Source: Clostridium cellulovorans 743B (GTDB taxonomy: Bacteria > Bacillota > Clostridia > Clostridiales > Clostridiaceae). Taken from it: DNA of 64,000 bases. Shown one piece after another: positions 16,800 to 26,035 of the stretch (the first letter of the stretch is position 1; the number at the start of each line of letters is the position of its first letter). Made by a program: the position numbers and the translations under genes. A model generated the notes under the pieces. That model saw nothing but the letters and a program-made list of their open reading frames with translations, was not told the origin of the DNA and ran no database searches. The DNA is taken from positions 5,198,223 through 5,262,222 of the forward strand of contig NC_014393.1 in the NCBI RefSeq assembly GCF_000145275.1, read 5' to 3'.

Positions 16800-17201
16800 T
16801 TAATCATAGAAAGACTTTATGAACCCATCTTGATAATTGGATATGCTATATAATCTTTTATTTATTACACAAAGGTTATCCCCTCTAAAAGTTATTACCA
16901 ACTCACTCCCATTGTGTCTATACAGTATCAAGATATACGTCCAAGTTTTTGTATAAGTATTTGGTGGTATGTCAAATTCAAAGTTTGATATATATTCGTT
17001 AATTTTTTTCAGTTTATCTTTATCTATAATAGTAATAATACTATCCTCAGCCTCATCAATTATCTCAAGTTTCTCTAATTCGTTATATTCTATATCTCCT
17101 TTAAGTTTATCTGGTTTACTACATGAAATAATAATACTAACACTATAAAGTAACATTATAAGCATTAATATTATTACCGAGATGGTATTTATCTTCTTCA
17201 T
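16800..17201 (-). CDS. Small putative lipoprotein, unknown function
   Basis: A 133-residue protein with a long hydrophobic N-terminus (residues 8-25) ending in IIISC, a plausible lipobox with Cys near residue 27, so it is probably anchored outside the membrane. The mature part has an acidic stretch followed by alternating strands (TWTYILILYRHNGSELVITF) and a C-terminal SFYD. I do not recognise a family. AGGAT precedes the ATG. It stands alone, with long spacers on both sides. Confidence 0.65.
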   Translation of the reverse strand: MKKINTISVIILMLIMLLYSVSIIISCSKPDKLKGDIEYNELEKLEIIDEAEDSIITIIDKDKLKKINEYISNFEFDIPPNTYTKTWTYILILYRHNGSELVITFRGDNLCVINKRLYSISNYQDGFIKSFYD

Positions 17202-17655
17202 GTTTTATATCCTAAAACGCACTCTATAAGATTTACCCAGCATTTTAAGATAACACTTGCCCCCTTGCATTAATCATATTGATTTCTGTTAACTTTTACG
17301 TTCCTTCTTTGAAATTCTTCATATTTTATTAATTTACTTGGTACTTTGTCATAAATATAACTTTTAGGTATTGGTATTCTTGCTTATTCTACCATATAGT
17401 GGTTATTATGTAAATGTTTTCGACATCTTTGTCCTAAAGTTTTTATTCACTATTCGATAATTTAATTACACCACTTTAAATATATATTGGTTAAAAAAGC
17501 TTTAAAATTAACACATAATTTATTTTATGAAGAAATACATCTATAGCATTCTATAATATCTCAGGTATTTAATGGATATTTTTTTATGCTTTTGTGCATT
17601 TCTGATTATCTATGTTATAATTAGCTTATCAGTAAATTTCGGGGGATTATGAAAA
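17202..17655. other. Intergenic region, 454 bp
   Basis: Divergent spacer with no coding sequence. The right end holds the promoter listed at 17592-17621 and a GGGGGA ribosome site. The rest is AT-rich without a clear structure. Confidence 0.5.
17592..17621 (+). promoter_or_regulatory. Promoter for the 2H-phosphoesterase-like gene
   Basis: TTGTGC (17592-17597), an 18-bp spacer and TATAAT (17616-17621), about 35 bp before the ATG at 17656. Confidence 0.5.
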
Positions 17656-18210
17656 ATGAAATACTATTTAGTAGCAATGTTTGATGATAATTCTTATGAG
17701 TATGTTGAGGGGCTCCAAAAAAGTATTAATAGAAAGTATAAGCTGTCTAACAACAATACACTTCCAAAACCTCATATAATACTTGATGTTATAGTAGATC
17801 CTGATTTAGATAAGTTTGAGGAGATAGTCGAAAAAATTCTAAGACCTTATAAAAAATTTAAAGTTGAACTCAATGGTCTTTCTTATATAGATCAAAACAA
17901 TAAAAACTTTAATTTTAAAATTGAGAATAAAGGCTATATAATTCGTATAGCTAGGAACATTAATTCCACATTAAAACTTTCAGGCTTTAATGTTAAAGAA
18001 ATAGAAGACCAGTGGAATCTTCATGTACCTCTAGCAAATAATAACTTAGCTTCTAAAACTCAAAATTCAAAAGAATATACTGCTACCATCGATAAAATTA
18101 AAACTCTTACACCGTATACCTTAGCAAAAATAGATAGATTTGAATTATGGAAATCAATAAATAACAAAAAGAAAACAGTAGTACAGACATTTTCTCTTAG
18201 AGATTGTTAA
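17656..18210 (+). CDS. 2H-phosphoesterase / 2'-5' RNA ligase-like protein
   Basis: A 184-residue soluble protein with the layout of 2H phosphoesterases (LigT/2'-5' RNA ligase superfamily): two His motifs about 95 residues apart, PKPHIILDV near residue 38 and WNLHVPLAN near residue 132. The canonical motif is H-x-[S/T]. Here the third positions are Ile and Pro, so the usual hydroxyl residues are missing and catalysis is doubtful or altered. It could bind cyclic or 2'-5' linked nucleotides. Start with GGGGGA 10 bases upstream. Monocistronic or followed by the dUTPase. Confidence 0.7.
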   Translation: MKYYLVAMFDDNSYEYVEGLQKSINRKYKLSNNNTLPKPHIILDVIVDPDLDKFEEIVEKILRPYKKFKVELNGLSYIDQNNKNFNFKIENKGYIIRIARNINSTLKLSGFNVKEIEDQWNLHVPLANNNLASKTQNSKEYTATIDKIKTLTPYTLAKIDRFELWKSINNKKKTVVQTFSLRDC

Positions 18211-18346
18211 CAAAAATTCACTGAATATCCAAAGCAAAATATTTTATTTTTATGTAATCGTTTTTGGACTCTTTCAATCTTTTACTAAATTGTATACAAT
18301 ATATTTAGCAAAGATTTAACAATGATGTGAAAGGCGGCTCAATATT

Positions 18347-18832
18347 ATGCAACTAATGAAGTTGTTCGAAATGCAAAAAGATGTAGATTCTTTAACTCTC
18401 AAGAATAAATCAATAGAAAATAATTCTTTGACGTTAAAAAAAATGATAGGTTTACAGATTTCTATAGGAAACTTAGCTTCAAGAACTAACTGTTGTGATA
18501 TATGGAAATCCTCAACTAACTGTGATAAATCACAAATCTTAGAGGATTATATTACAGCATTAAATTACCTTCTTAGTATCGGGCTTGATAAATCTTATGA
18601 GGACATCGAAATAAATATACATCCTAGTACTCAAAAGATCGCTGATCAATTTATATCTCTCTATATAGATATAAATGATTTAGTACTCTACACTGGAAGA
18701 GATCATTATATCACTCTTCTTGAGGATTTTTTTGCTTTAGGAATCACTATTGGATTTTCATTAGATGAAGTATTAACAGGTTTCAATACTTCAATGACTA
18801 GATTAAAAACTGATTATGCACTTGCTGAATAA
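18347..18832 (+). CDS. Dimeric-type dUTP diphosphatase
   Basis: Hydrolyses dUTP to dUMP and so keeps uracil out of DNA. The 161-residue all-helical protein fits the dimeric dUTPase (dUTPase_2) family. The diagnostic helix is present as 'ILEDYITALNYLLSIGLD' (about residues 65-82), with an upstream 'CCDIWKSS' in the place of the usual W-x-xW segment and 'DFFALGITIGFSLDEV' later. These helices carry the Glu/Asp residues that bind magnesium. AGGCGG is a weak ribosome site. Such enzymes are common both in clostridial chromosomes and in phages; nothing else phage-like is nearby. Confidence 0.8.
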   Translation: MQLMKLFEMQKDVDSLTLKNKSIENNSLTLKKMIGLQISIGNLASRTNCCDIWKSSTNCDKSQILEDYITALNYLLSIGLDKSYEDIEINIHPSTQKIADQFISLYIDINDLVLYTGRDHYITLLEDFFALGITIGFSLDEVLTGFNTSMTRLKTDYALAE

Positions 18833-18889
18833 CTTTTATAAATAAAAAGCCACACATCTGGTTACACTACTCTTTGGAGGTGTATCTAG

Positions 18890-19333
18890 ATGAGTGGTTT
18901 TCTTTTTGCTGTCATTGCTGGTGTCGCTATGAGCTTGCAGGGGGTATTTAACACCAGACTTAGTGACAAAATAGGCTCCTTTAAAACAACTGTTTTCGTT
19001 CAAGGCACAGCATTTATCTTTTCATTAATCGCACTTTTCATTTTTGGATACAATGAACAAGGGAAATTTGGAGACTTAAAGCTTATTAACAAATTATATT
19101 TAACAGGAGGTCTAATAGGCGTTTTAATAACTTACACTGTTATTCTAAGTATTAAAAACCTTTCTCCTACAGTTGCAATTTCCTCAATATTAATAGCACA
19201 ACTTCTTTCTGCTTCATTAATAGATGCCTTGGGTCTTTTTGATACTAAAAAGGTTATTATAAGCGCTAATGAGTTAGTAGGCATATCGATTATGCTTGTA
19301 GGTATAGTTGTCTTTAAATTTTTAAAATTTTAA
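18890..19333 (+). CDS. DMT-family transporter, YdcZ/DUF606 type
   Basis: Small membrane protein of 147 residues with about five helices: residues 3-21, 33-51, 68-88, 95-115 and 124-144. This is one half-unit of a drug/metabolite transporter fold. The start 'FAVIAGVAMSLQGVFNTRLSDKIG' is the typical DUF606 opening (GxxxxxQxxxN). Family members often work as pairs of half-units, but only one is present here, so it may form homodimers. Substrate unknown. GGAGG lies 9 bases before the ATG. Confidence 0.88.
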   Translation: MSGFLFAVIAGVAMSLQGVFNTRLSDKIGSFKTTVFVQGTAFIFSLIALFIFGYNEQGKFGDLKLINKLYLTGGLIGVLITYTVILSIKNLSPTVAISSILIAQLLSASLIDALGLFDTKKVIISANELVGISIMLVGIVVFKFLKF

Positions 19334-19407
19334 ATTAGAAATTTACAATTCACATATCTCTTTATTATTAAATATACTATTAATGAAATACTTCTAAGGA
19401 GTCTTCT

Positions 19408-20610
19408 ATGATTAAAAGAAGAAAACTTTCTCCGGTATTGAAAGATTTTATAGAAGATAATCCGCTTAAGGAATATCGGATAATTATTGAAGCAAAATCT
19501 TCTATCGATACAATAATAAAAAAAATATCTTCATCTAAGGGAATTGTATTAAAAACAATATCTTCTTTAAATATAATAAGTGCTAAGGTATCTAGTGCTA
19601 TCATTGATAGATTATGTGAACTTCCAGCCATTGATTATATTACCTTAGATGATACTGCACTCTTGTGTGGTGTTGGAATTCATTCAGCAAATAACGTCTC
19701 CTACAAATTTAGCTTACCTGGTAGTGGGAAGGGTATTACTATAGGCATTGTAGATAGCGGTGTTTTCCCTCATCCTTGTCTAACTCGCCCTATAAATAAA
19801 TTAAGAAAATTTTATGATCTAATTAATGATGTCCCATACCCCTACGATGATAATGGACATGGTACTTTTATAAGTGGTGTAATCTGTGGTGACGGCAAGG
19901 ATTCTAAAAATATGTATAAAGGCATAGCCTCTTCCTCAAATATATTCATGGTTAAAGCTTTTGATGCCATGGGCAGAGGATATATTTCTGATATACTCTT
20001 TGCTATTGATACTATCATTTCCTCTGCTGAAGAGGAAAATATAAAAATATTATGCCTTCCTTTTGAAACTTTAACCTATGATAAACATATAAATTCTTAC
20101 TTTTATAACATCTTTAATTTATGCAAATCAAAAAATATTATAGTTATAGTCCCATCTGGAAATAACCGAAATCAACAAGACTCTATAAGAGGAATAGCTA
20201 CACTATCAAATTGCATCACTGTAGGCGGTATAAGTTCATCATTAGGATATACTAACTATGAATACTCCTCCTTAGGTGATGGAAAGTTTAGCAAAAAACC
20301 AGATTTCTTAGCTGCTTGTGTAGAAATTACTTCTCTTAATACTGATAAGAATTATGTATCTATAAAAAATGGACTTAAACAATATCCTCATAAACTTGAC
20401 AAGCCTTATGTAAACTTTACTGGTACATCCATATCCTGTGCCTATCTTTCTGCATTATGTTCGATAATCTATGAAATTAAACCAACATTAACAACTGAAG
20501 ATATATATAGTCTTCTTATTTTATCATCTCGCCGCATTGATACATTAGGTGATAACCAAGGTCATGGCATTATAAATGTCGAATTGTTATCATCAAATCT
20601 AAAAGAATAA
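19408..20610 (+). CDS. S8-family (subtilisin-like) serine protease, probably intracellular
   Basis: A 400-residue subtilase. The catalytic triad is visible: Asp116 (IVDSGV), His151 (NGHGTFISG) and Ser341 (GTSIS), plus the oxyanion Asn252 in SGNN. The first 100 residues form a small alternating strand/helix domain like an I9 prodomain. No signal peptide or membrane segment is present, so it likely acts in the cytoplasm or is released from the mother cell. It lacks the CspB/GPR context of germination proteases. AAGGAG is 6 bases before the ATG, and a terminator follows. Confidence 0.88.
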   Translation: MIKRRKLSPVLKDFIEDNPLKEYRIIIEAKSSIDTIIKKISSSKGIVLKTISSLNIISAKVSSAIIDRLCELPAIDYITLDDTALLCGVGIHSANNVSYKFSLPGSGKGITIGIVDSGVFPHPCLTRPINKLRKFYDLINDVPYPYDDNGHGTFISGVICGDGKDSKNMYKGIASSSNIFMVKAFDAMGRGYISDILFAIDTIISSAEEENIKILCLPFETLTYDKHINSYFYNIFNLCKSKNIIVIVPSGNNRNQQDSIRGIATLSNCITVGGISSSLGYTNYEYSSLGDGKFSKKPDFLAACVEITSLNTDKNYVSIKNGLKQYPHKLDKPYVNFTGTSISCAYLSALCSIIYEIKPTLTTEDIYSLLILSSRRIDTLGDNQGHGIINVELLSSNLKE

Positions 20611-20640
20611 GCCAATCCAATAAGGACTGGCTTATTCTTT
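20606..20640 (+). terminator. Terminator of the subtilase gene
   Basis: AATAAGCCAATCC (20606-20618) pairs with GGACTGGCTTATT (20624-20636) with one mismatch. It overlaps the stop codon and is followed by CTTT. Confidence 0.7.
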
Positions 20641-20643
20641 AGG

Positions 20644-20922
20644 TTATATTATGTTGATTATTGTTAATATTGCTAGAAACAAAACTACTATTGCTCCCAT
20701 AGACAATACTACACCTTCAAAGTATCTTCTTTTCTTAAGATTTGAAAATCCTGCAATACTAAAAAATATTATAAATAGAATCTCCCCGATAAGATTCATA
20801 TATACTCTCACTATTGTGTCTATACCTAAACCTAATAATGCTACAGTAAATAAAATAACTCCAACTAAAAAAATAATTACATTAAACAATGCGAGCGTTG
20901 TGTTTTTGCTCTTTTTTGTCAC
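20644..20922 (-). CDS. Small three-helix membrane protein, unknown
   Basis: A 92-residue protein with a basic N-terminus and three predicted helices (about residues 10-32, 40-58 and 70-90). Start is GTG at 20922 with AGGAG 10 bases upstream. It is convergent with the subtilase gene. I do not recognise a family. The opposite strand also has an open frame over most of this span, but the hydrophobic pattern and the ribosome site favour the minus strand. Confidence 0.55.
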   Translation of the reverse strand: MTKKSKNTTLALFNVIIFLVGVILFTVALLGLGIDTIVRVYMNLIGEILFIIFFSIAGFSNLKKRRYFEGVVLSMGAIVVLFLAILTIINII

Positions 20923-21033
20923 TAGTGATCATCTCCTACTTATATTAATTATACGCTATAGTAATTATAATATATAAATTAACATAATGGAACAAATTTT
21001 AACTTTACAGCTTTTTCTTTCAAATAATGAGGC

Positions 21034-23226
21034 TTATGTCCTATTCTTCGACTCCTGACTATTTAAAAATTCCATCTTCCAGCTAAAATAATCATTATCT
21101 TTATTTTTTTCATAGGATAAGCTTGCATCAAAGATATTGCCTTTCCTACTTTTAAGTCCTTTTATAGCAACTTTACCATCTGCAAGCAAAGACATCACCA
21201 TATCCTTAGTTATTTTCTTTCCCATAGACATTAAAAATTTATCTTCTTTCCAAACTACATATTTACATCCACTTCGCCAATTACTGCACCCAAACCCAAT
21301 TTTTCCTTCAATTACATCATTACCACAACATGGGCACTTCCCTAGAGATTCACCTTTGACTAATTCCCCTTCATATTGGTTAATCACGTTTTCTTTATCA
21401 CCTTTAATCTGATTAATAGCATTAGTAGTAAAGTCAAATATCAACTTCAAGAAGTCTTCCTTTTCTACTTTTCCCTTTTCCATATCTGCTAAAGTTTTCT
21501 CTAATCGACCTGTATATTCAAGGTCAAAGAGTTCCTGTATAGGAAAAGTTTCTACTAACTTTACTCCTAATTCACTACATATAAGATTTTTTCCTTCAGT
21601 GTATATATACCCAATATCCTTAAGCTTCTTTATAGTTTCAGCTCTTGTAGCTGGAGTTCCTATACTAAATCCACTCAAAATTGCGTCCATCATTTGATCA
21701 CTTTGTTCTTCATCAAATTTTTTACCACAAGTCTCCATAACCCTAAGAAGTGTCTTTTCCGTATGTCTTTTAGGTGGTTTAGTTGAATGTGCCGAAACCT
21801 TTGTCTTAATAGTATCTACTTCATCATTGATATTTACAAAAGGAAGTATAGTATCTTTAGATTCTATTTTCTCTACCTTTTTCCATCCCTCTACTATTTG
21901 CACCTTACCCTTTGATATAAAAATTCCGTCCAAATCAAAGTTTTTTATTCTCGTAAAAATCTTTGTTTCTTCACTTTCTGCTATAGGCATGAACTGCGCT
22001 ATAAATCTATTTTTTATCGCACTATAAACCTTTTCTTCATCACCGCTTAAAGTCTTAGGCTCTAAATATGTAGGTATTATTGCGCTATGGCTCTCAACCT
22101 TAGAATTATCAAATATTCTCTTATTCTTGATGAATTTTACTTCTTCTTGAAAAGGTAATGATTTTTTTAATGTGTTTAGTACCTTAGCTGCTCTATCCGC
22201 AAGACTTTCTTCTAATACCACTGAAGCAGTTCTTGGATATGTTATGTACTTTTTCTCATACAATCCCTGAGCAACTTTTAGAACTTTATCAGAAGTCCAC
22301 CCTTTATATTTACTAGTTATATAACCTTGTAAGTTTGACAAATTAAATAGATATGGAGGATATTCCTTCTTTTTTTCTGTTTGTTTATCTACAATTACAC
22401 CTGTGCAACCTTTCATTTTCTTACTTATCTCGTCTAGTTTTTCTCGTTCCTTGAACTTCTCTTGCTCTTTTTCCTGTTCTTTTTCAATATAAGCGCCTTC
22501 ATATTCTATATTATCTGAGGTTTTGAAAGTAGCATTTAACTTGAAGTAATTGTCTGGAACAAAATTTGCTATCTCTTTATCTCTATCATAAATAATCTTC
22601 AAAGTAGGAAGTAAAACCCTTCCTATATTTAATGGATTACCTTTTCCTCTTTGATATTTTAATGTTGCAACAGAAGTTAAGTTTATTCCAATAGTCCAAT
22701 CTGCCCACTGCCTACTTATACCAGCATCTCTCAAAGATTTCATCTCAGTGTTTGGCTTTATTTTCTCCATTCCCTTTATAACTTCATCTGCTGTCCATTC
22801 ATTTTGGAGGAGTCTATAAACAGGCTTCTTCACCTTCAAGTAGCCTGTTATTATATCACCAATGATTTGTCCCTCTCTATCATAGTCACAGGCAGAAATG
22901 ACCATATCTACATCATTTCTGTTTATAAGCTCTTCGATAATCTTTAATTGCTTTTTTGCTCCTGCGTCAGGTTTATCCTTTTTCTTAGAATCATTCTTTA
23001 CTTTATACTTAAACGCTTTTGGTATAAACGGAAAGTTATCCATCTTCCACTTAGCCATTTTCTCGTCGTAATCTTTAGCATCGTATAATTGAAGAAGATG
23101 ACCAAATGCCCAAGTTATATAATAGCCGTTACCTTCTAAATAACCATCTTTTCTTATATTGCTTTTTAAAGCTTCTGCTATATTTTTTGCCACAGATGGT
23201 TTCTCTGCGATTATCACCTTGCTCAT
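21034..23226 (-). CDS. topB: DNA topoisomerase III (TopB)
   Basis: Type IA topoisomerase that relaxes and decatenates single-stranded DNA junctions. The TOPRIM start MSKVIIAEKPSVAKNIAEAL fixes the ATG at 23226 (AGGTG upstream); the frame stays open 87 bases further but without support. Motifs: TOPRIM acidic residues in SACDYDREGQ, the active-site Tyr in YITYPRTASV (about residue 336), and HSAIIPT. One C-terminal zinc-finger-like unit is visible as CPCCGN...CSNWRSGCKYVVW. About 730 residues, normal for clostridial TopB. Confidence 0.96.
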   Translation of the reverse strand: MSKVIIAEKPSVAKNIAEALKSNIRKDGYLEGNGYYITWAFGHLLQLYDAKDYDEKMAKWKMDNFPFIPKAFKYKVKNDSKKKDKPDAGAKKQLKIIEELINRNDVDMVISACDYDREGQIIGDIITGYLKVKKPVYRLLQNEWTADEVIKGMEKIKPNTEMKSLRDAGISRQWADWTIGINLTSVATLKYQRGKGNPLNIGRVLLPTLKIIYDRDKEIANFVPDNYFKLNATFKTSDNIEYEGAYIEKEQEKEQEKFKEREKLDEISKKMKGCTGVIVDKQTEKKKEYPPYLFNLSNLQGYITSKYKGWTSDKVLKVAQGLYEKKYITYPRTASVVLEESLADRAAKVLNTLKKSLPFQEEVKFIKNKRIFDNSKVESHSAIIPTYLEPKTLSGDEEKVYSAIKNRFIAQFMPIAESEETKIFTRIKNFDLDGIFISKGKVQIVEGWKKVEKIESKDTILPFVNINDEVDTIKTKVSAHSTKPPKRHTEKTLLRVMETCGKKFDEEQSDQMMDAILSGFSIGTPATRAETIKKLKDIGYIYTEGKNLICSELGVKLVETFPIQELFDLEYTGRLEKTLADMEKGKVEKEDFLKLIFDFTTNAINQIKGDKENVINQYEGELVKGESLGKCPCCGNDVIEGKIGFGCSNWRSGCKYVVWKEDKFLMSMGKKITKDMVMSLLADGKVAIKGLKSRKGNIFDASLSYEKNKDNDYFSWKMEFLNSQESKNRT

Positions 23227-23349
23227 ATTTTTCACCTGTTCACTAATTATTTTTACTCGATAGCTTTTATTATAGACGAAAATTCTTTTTTGCGCAAAAT
23301 TAAGAGTAATCAAATAGTATAAAACTCTTCAATTACCCTTAATCTACTC

Positions 23350-24579
23350 TTATTTTATAAGATTGCACCTAAGTAAATTAATAACTTCTAATACTGTTCT
23401 ATTTCTTACCTTTTGCCTATCACCATTTAAATTAAGCTTCTTAACCTTAACTTCACCATTTATGCAGCATCCAATGTAAACAAGTCCTACGGGCTTTTCA
23501 TCAGTTCCCCCATCTGGTCCTGCGATTCCAGTAGTTGATAAACCTATATTTACTCCAGCCTTCTCTGCGACTTTTTTAGCCATTTCCCTTGCAACTTCTT
23601 CGCTAACAGCACCATATTTCTCCAATAACTCCTTGTTAACACCTAAAGTTTCTTCCTTAGCTTCATTGCTATATGTAATAAACCCTTCTTTAAATACCTT
23701 TGATATTCCTGGATAGTTTATAAATGTTCCAGCAAGTAATCCTCCTGTACAAGATTCAGCTGTTGCTAGAGTTAGGTTTCTCTCCACTAGAATTTTAGCT
23801 ACAACTGATTCTAAAGTATCCTCATCTTCCCCATATACAAACTGCCCTAGCCTATCTTTAATAGTATCTATAATAGGCTGCATAATTTTTATCGCTTCCT
23901 CTTCATTATTCGCACTAGCAGTAACTCTAAAAGTAATTTCATGTTCCTTGGCATATGGTGCTACAGTAGGATTAGAATTATCCAGTAATTCATCTAAAGT
24001 GTCTGCAGCTTGAGCTTCTGGTAACCCGTATACCCTTAAAACCTTTGAAATAAGTGTCTTGTCGGATTTTTTATTTAAGTACATATCCTTAGCTTGCTTA
24101 AACATAGCTTTCATTTCCCTTGGCGGTCCTGGAAGCATTATAAGCACCTTTCCTTCATCCTCTATTATGCATCCAGGTGCTGTACCACATTGATTATGAA
24201 GAATTATTGCTCCTTCAGGTATATATGCTTGCTTTTTATTACTTTCAGTTACTTCTCTACCTATCCTTTTAAAAATATCTTCAATATTCTTAAGAGCTTC
24301 TTCATTAAATTTAAGCTCCTTATTAAAGTATTCTGCGATTACTTCTTTTGTAAGGTCATCCTTAGTAGGCCCAAGGCCTCCAGTAGTTATAACTAAATCT
24401 ACACTTTTGTATGCATTATCCAAAACTTCCTTAACTCTACCAGGGTTATCACCAACAACACTTTGATGATATACATTAACTCCAAGGGCGGCTAACTCTT
24501 GTGATAAATATTGTGCATTAGTATTTACTATATCTCCTAATAACAATTCTGTTCCAACGCATAAGATTTCTGCTTTCAT
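23350..24579 (-). CDS. cinA: CinA family protein (NMN deamidase / ADP-ribose pyrophosphatase)
   Basis: Two-domain protein for pyridine-nucleotide recycling, named for competence in other Firmicutes. The N-terminal MoCF/COG1058 domain shows the GTELLLGDIVNTNA and VITTGGLGPTKDDLT motifs. The C-terminal CinA deamidase domain (about residues 250-409) has TLATAESCTGGLLAGTFINYPG and STTGIAGPDGGTDEKPVGLVYIG. About 409 residues, full length. The ATG at 24579 has GGAG 8 bases upstream; a GTG three codons earlier is inside the ribosome site. Confidence 0.95.
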   Translation of the reverse strand: MKAEILCVGTELLLGDIVNTNAQYLSQELAALGVNVYHQSVVGDNPGRVKEVLDNAYKSVDLVITTGGLGPTKDDLTKEVIAEYFNKELKFNEEALKNIEDIFKRIGREVTESNKKQAYIPEGAIILHNQCGTAPGCIIEDEGKVLIMLPGPPREMKAMFKQAKDMYLNKKSDKTLISKVLRVYGLPEAQAADTLDELLDNSNPTVAPYAKEHEITFRVTASANNEEEAIKIMQPIIDTIKDRLGQFVYGEDEDTLESVVAKILVERNLTLATAESCTGGLLAGTFINYPGISKVFKEGFITYSNEAKEETLGVNKELLEKYGAVSEEVAREMAKKVAEKAGVNIGLSTTGIAGPDGGTDEKPVGLVYIGCCINGEVKVKKLNLNGDRQKVRNRTVLEVINLLRCNLIK

Positions 24580-25051
24580 TTTTATCACTCCTTTAATAGC
24601 TTAATTATTTAAATTACATATGTCCCAATTAAAAATCTACATTGATTTCATAAACACTATATATATTTAATGTAGAAACATTACCGCAACTTATATACAA
24701 AATATTGTTTATAATTAAACAACTAGTCTTTTATGTAATTGTAACATTCTTACTCATTTAAGTGAATAAACTTAACTTCTTTATTTTTACCATAATTAAT
24801 AGAACTTATATCCATGATGTTCATTAATAAATTTTTAAAAACTAAAACTTCTATTTATATCTGCAAATTATTGTGCTATATTAATTATCTAGTGTATTTG
24901 TTATAAAGTTTATACTTTGATATACTTAAATTAATATACAAAACTTGCCCTTGAATGCTACTTACAATTCAAGGGTTTAATAAAGCCTTTACTACAGAAA
25001 TATTGCAAAACTAAGTCTCACCATGAAACTCTTTAGAAAGGAGATGGATAT
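24580..25051. other. Intergenic region, 472 bp, divergent promoters
   Basis: Separates cinA (-) from the dnaD/dnaI pair (+). The hairpin at 24948-24975 is the only clear structure. TATACT and TATAAA-like hexamers occur at 24900-24930 without a convincing -35. No ORF or RNA gene seen. Confidence 0.45.
24948..24975 (+). terminator. Hairpin in the dnaD-like gene leader
   Basis: CCCTTGAAT (24948-24956) pairs perfectly with ATTCAAGGG (24967-24975), followed by TTTAAT. It lies about 75 bp before the dnaD-like start and could be an attenuator or a leader stem. Confidence 0.5.
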
Positions 25052-26035
25052 ATGAGTACGTTTATTTTTAAAAATACTACTTCAAACTTTACACCAATAA
25101 GCAATACTTTTATAGATAAATACATGGCTAATGCTCGAGGTGAATTTGTAAAGGTCTATATTCTTGGACTTAAATATTGTCTTGGCGGTGAATTAGGTAT
25201 TAATTCTGCAACGCTTGCCTCTAATCTAAAACTTTTAGAATCAGACGTGATAAATGCATGGCACTATTGGAATGAAGTAGGTGCAATAAACTTAATTCCT
25301 GTAGATAATAACGGAAACTACAATATAGAATTTGTAGATCTTGAAAATCAAAATACAAAAGCAAGCATGAGTAACTCTATTAACTTACTAAATGAGCTTA
25401 ATAATAACTCAAGCAAAGGGATGCTCGAAGAAATACAGAAACTTCTTGCAAGGCCATTATCACCAAAAGAGATGGAAATTTATCTAAGTTGGCAAAAAGA
25501 TTTTAACTTTACTCCTGAAATGATTCTTCTTCTCATAAATTATTGCGTTAATAAGGGTAAAGTAGATTATAGATATATAGAGAAAATCGCAATATCTTGG
25601 ATGGAAACTGGTATAAAGACTATTGATGATGTTCAAAGTTTCATAAAGCAAAGAGAAGATAAGTGGCTTGGAATACGAAAAATTTTGACTTATTTAGGAA
25701 TCAAAGATGCTGATATAATGAAACCCCAAGAAGCACTTCTAGAAAAATGGTTGACCTCTTATGAAATGCCTCTAGATGTCATTTATAGAGCTTGTGATAT
25801 TTGCTTTGAAAGAATAAACAAAGCAGATTTTAAATATATTGATGGCATACTTACAAGTTGGAATAATGACAATCTTAAAACATTAGCCGACATAGATGCC
25901 AAAGATAAAAAGAGTTTTTCAAAAAACTCAAAGCGCGCTACAAACACTAGATCTCAAGGTTCCTTTGGCGATTATAGTCAGCGAACCTATGACTTTGACG
26001 AACTTGAAAAAAAATTACTAGGGTGGGATAAATAA
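25052..26035 (+). CDS. DnaD-domain replication initiation protein
   Basis: Primosome assembly protein. The N-terminal winged-helix part (about residues 1-110) begins FIFKNTTSNFTPISNTFIDKYM and contains a 'TLASNLKLLESDVINAWHYWNEVGAI' helix-turn-helix. Two tandem DnaD-type (DnaB_2) helical modules follow, at about 140-205 and 215-285; the second ends with the signature YIDGILTSWNND. A disordered C-terminus follows. 327 residues. It overlaps the helicase loader gene by one base (TAATG), so the two are translationally coupled. Equivalent to the DnaB/DnaD plus DnaI initiation pair of Bacillus. Confidence 0.9.
   Translation: MSTFIFKNTTSNFTPISNTFIDKYMANARGEFVKVYILGLKYCLGGELGINSATLASNLKLLESDVINAWHYWNEVGAINLIPVDNNGNYNIEFVDLENQNTKASMSNSINLLNELNNNSSKGMLEEIQKLLARPLSPKEMEIYLSWQKDFNFTPEMILLLINYCVNKGKVDYRYIEKIAISWMETGIKTIDDVQSFIKQREDKWLGIRKILTYLGIKDADIMKPQEALLEKWLTSYEMPLDVIYRACDICFERINKADFKYIDGILTSWNNDNLKTLADIDAKDKKSFSKNSKRATNTRSQGSFGDYSQRTYDFDELEKKLLGWDK

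Noticed and set aside
18347..18832. dUTPase as a sign of a phage remnant
   Set aside because: Single gene with normal clostridial neighbours; no other phage-like gene nearby.
20651..20977. 108-codon plus-strand frame opposite the small membrane protein
   Set aside because: Low-complexity translation, no ribosome site, and mirror of a better minus-strand candidate.
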